Shown here: positions 4,519 through 5,392 of the stretch, in pieces | Layout of the letters: the number at the start of each line of letters is the position of its first letter | Position numbering within the stretch: the stretch's first letter is position 1 | Origin: an uncultured Hungatella sp. | GTDB taxonomy: Bacteria; Bacillota; Clostridia; Lachnospirales; Lachnospiraceae | Length of the DNA: 5,392 nucleotides | NCBI GenBank assembly: GCA_910586845.1 | Contig: CAJUJV010000074.1 | Span: 14,265 to 19,656, forward strand | Direction of reading: 5' to 3' | Program-made: the position numbers and the translations under genes | The notes under the pieces: model-generated | Database searches by the model: none | What the model was told of the DNA's origin: nothing | What the model saw: only the letters and a program-made list of their open reading frames with translations

Positions 4519-5392
4519 TTACGTCTCTTCCTCATCGTTATCTTCCAGATCATCCAGATCCAGCACTTCCTCGGCCTCATCCATCATCTCGTCCTCAGAA
4601 AACTCCTCATCGGAAGTCTTCTCATCTTCTTCCTCGCTGAGAGAAATCTCGTCATCCATGTTAAGGTCGCTGTCCAGTCTTACGGATCTGTACCGTTTCA
4701 TACCCGTACCTGCCGGGATCAGCTTACCGATCAGCACATTCTCCTTCAGGCCGATGAGATGATCGATCTTGCCGTTGATGGCTGCTTCTGTCAGAACCTT
4801 GGTGGTCTCCTGGAAGGAAGCGGCAGACAGGAAGGAATCTGTGGCCAGAGACGCCTTGGTGATACCCAGCATCACCTGTTTGCCCTCTGCAGGCTCTTTG
4901 CCCTCTGCCAGCAGTTTTTCATTCATATCGTTAAATTCCAGTACATTCATGGATACGCCGGGAAGCACTTCGCTGTCTCCGCTCTCCTCGACCTTCACCT
5001 TCTTTAACATCTGGCGCACAATGACCTCGATATGCTTGTCGTTGATCTCCACGCCCTGAAGGCGGTAAACTCTCTGAACCTCCTGGATCATGTAGTCCTG
5101 AACTGCGCGGACTCCCTTGATCTTTAAGATGTCATGGGGATTCACGCTTCCTTCTGTCAGCTCGTCGCCTGCCTCCAGCACCTGGCCATCCACGACCTTG
5201 ATACGGGATCCGTAAGGGATCAGATAGGTCTTGGAAGTGCCGGTCTCCGTATCGGTCACCATGATCTCTCTCTTCTTCTTCGTATCCTTGATGGCCACGG
5301 TTCCGCCGAACTCGGTGATGATGGCGAGACCCTTGGGCTTACGGGCCTCGAAAAGCTCCTCCACACGGGGAAGACCCTGGGTGATGTCGCCG
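4519..5392 (-). CDS. rpoC: DNA-directed RNA polymerase subunit beta' (C-terminal part)
   Basis: The last 290 residues of RpoC; the 5' end lies beyond the right edge. The frame begins GDITQGLPRVEELFEARKP, the hallmark region after the trigger loop. It continues with VYRLQGVEINDKHIEVIVRQ, the conserved KASLATDSFLSAASFQETT block, and LKENVLIGKLIPAGTG, which form the C-terminal part of the beta' clamp and jaw region. The beta' subunit forms the catalytic core with beta. After the conserved GTGMKRYR the protein ends in a tail of about 50 residues of which over half are Asp or Glu, as in many Lachnospiraceae-type RpoC proteins. The GTG inside GLPRVEE is an internal Val codon, not the start. The gene is intact to its TAA, and the coding quality is that of a housekeeping gene. 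Confidence 0.98.
   Translation of the reverse strand, partial: GDITQGLPRVEELFEARKPKGLAIITEFGGTVAIKDTKKKREIMVTDTETGTSKTYLIPYGSRIKVVDGQVLEAGDELTEGSVNPHDILKIKGVRAVQDYMIQEVQRVYRLQGVEINDKHIEVIVRQMLKKVKVEESGDSEVLPGVSMNVLEFNDMNEKLLAEGKEPAEGKQVMLGITKASLATDSFLSAASFQETTKVLTEAAINGKIDHLIGLKENVLIGKLIPAGTGMKRYRSVRLDSDLNMDDEISLSEEEDEKTSDEEFSEDEMMDEAEEVLDLDDLEDNDEEET

Noticed and set aside
4510..5007. 165-codon plus-strand frame opposite rpoC
   Set aside because: The minus strand here is unmistakable RpoC; the opposite frame is a shadow.
1..5392. CRISPR array, tRNA, rRNA or insertion sequence
   Set aside because: No regularly spaced repeats, cloverleaf, rRNA signature or transposase was found on either strand.

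Overview
The window reads like a Firmicutes genome of the Lachnospiraceae/Clostridia type. Shine-Dalgarno sites are strong (GGAGG), GC is moderate, TTG and GTG starts occur, and the rpoC end has the long acidic tail common in that group. This placement is inference from sequence style; no rRNA is present. Every gene I can support is on the minus strand, so transcription runs from high to low coordinates.

Right end (4519-5392): the C-terminal 290 residues of RpoC (RNA polymerase beta'), followed by a strong hairpin (4422-4459). Next is a self-contained unit (4081-4368) with a near-consensus promoter, an 18-bp palindromic operator, and a 48-aa FeoB-associated Cys-rich membrane protein, closed by its own terminator. 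No feoA or feoB lies in the window.

Middle (3780-4080): no intact gene. It holds an interrupted 82-codon frame, two imperfect direct-repeat blocks about 186 bp apart, and a probable promoter at its left edge.

Left two thirds (1-3780): an unusual cluster that looks like one transcription unit with an internal promoter. In transcription order it has: a ~150-nt leader that can fold into a multibranched RNA and overlaps a 23-codon ORF; a 63-aa Gly/Ala-rich peptide with GxxxG motifs and a C-terminal CxxC pair; a perfect 13-bp hairpin without a U-tract; a 15-codon ORF overlapping the TTG start of the next gene; a 205-aa protein with an internal duplication of a Rossmann-like (possibly CARF-like) motif; a 54-aa zinc ribbon; and a large WYL protein (at least 782 aa, running off the left edge) with two apparent WYL modules, a WCX-like segment and an N-terminal Cys cluster.

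The 205-aa family is not one I recognise by name. Together, a possible nucleotide-sensing fold, WYL ligand-binding regulators, a zinc ribbon and a small membrane-type peptide under a structured leader make a candidate undescribed stress-response or defence module. That functional reading is inference. The gene left of position 1 is the most informative missing piece.
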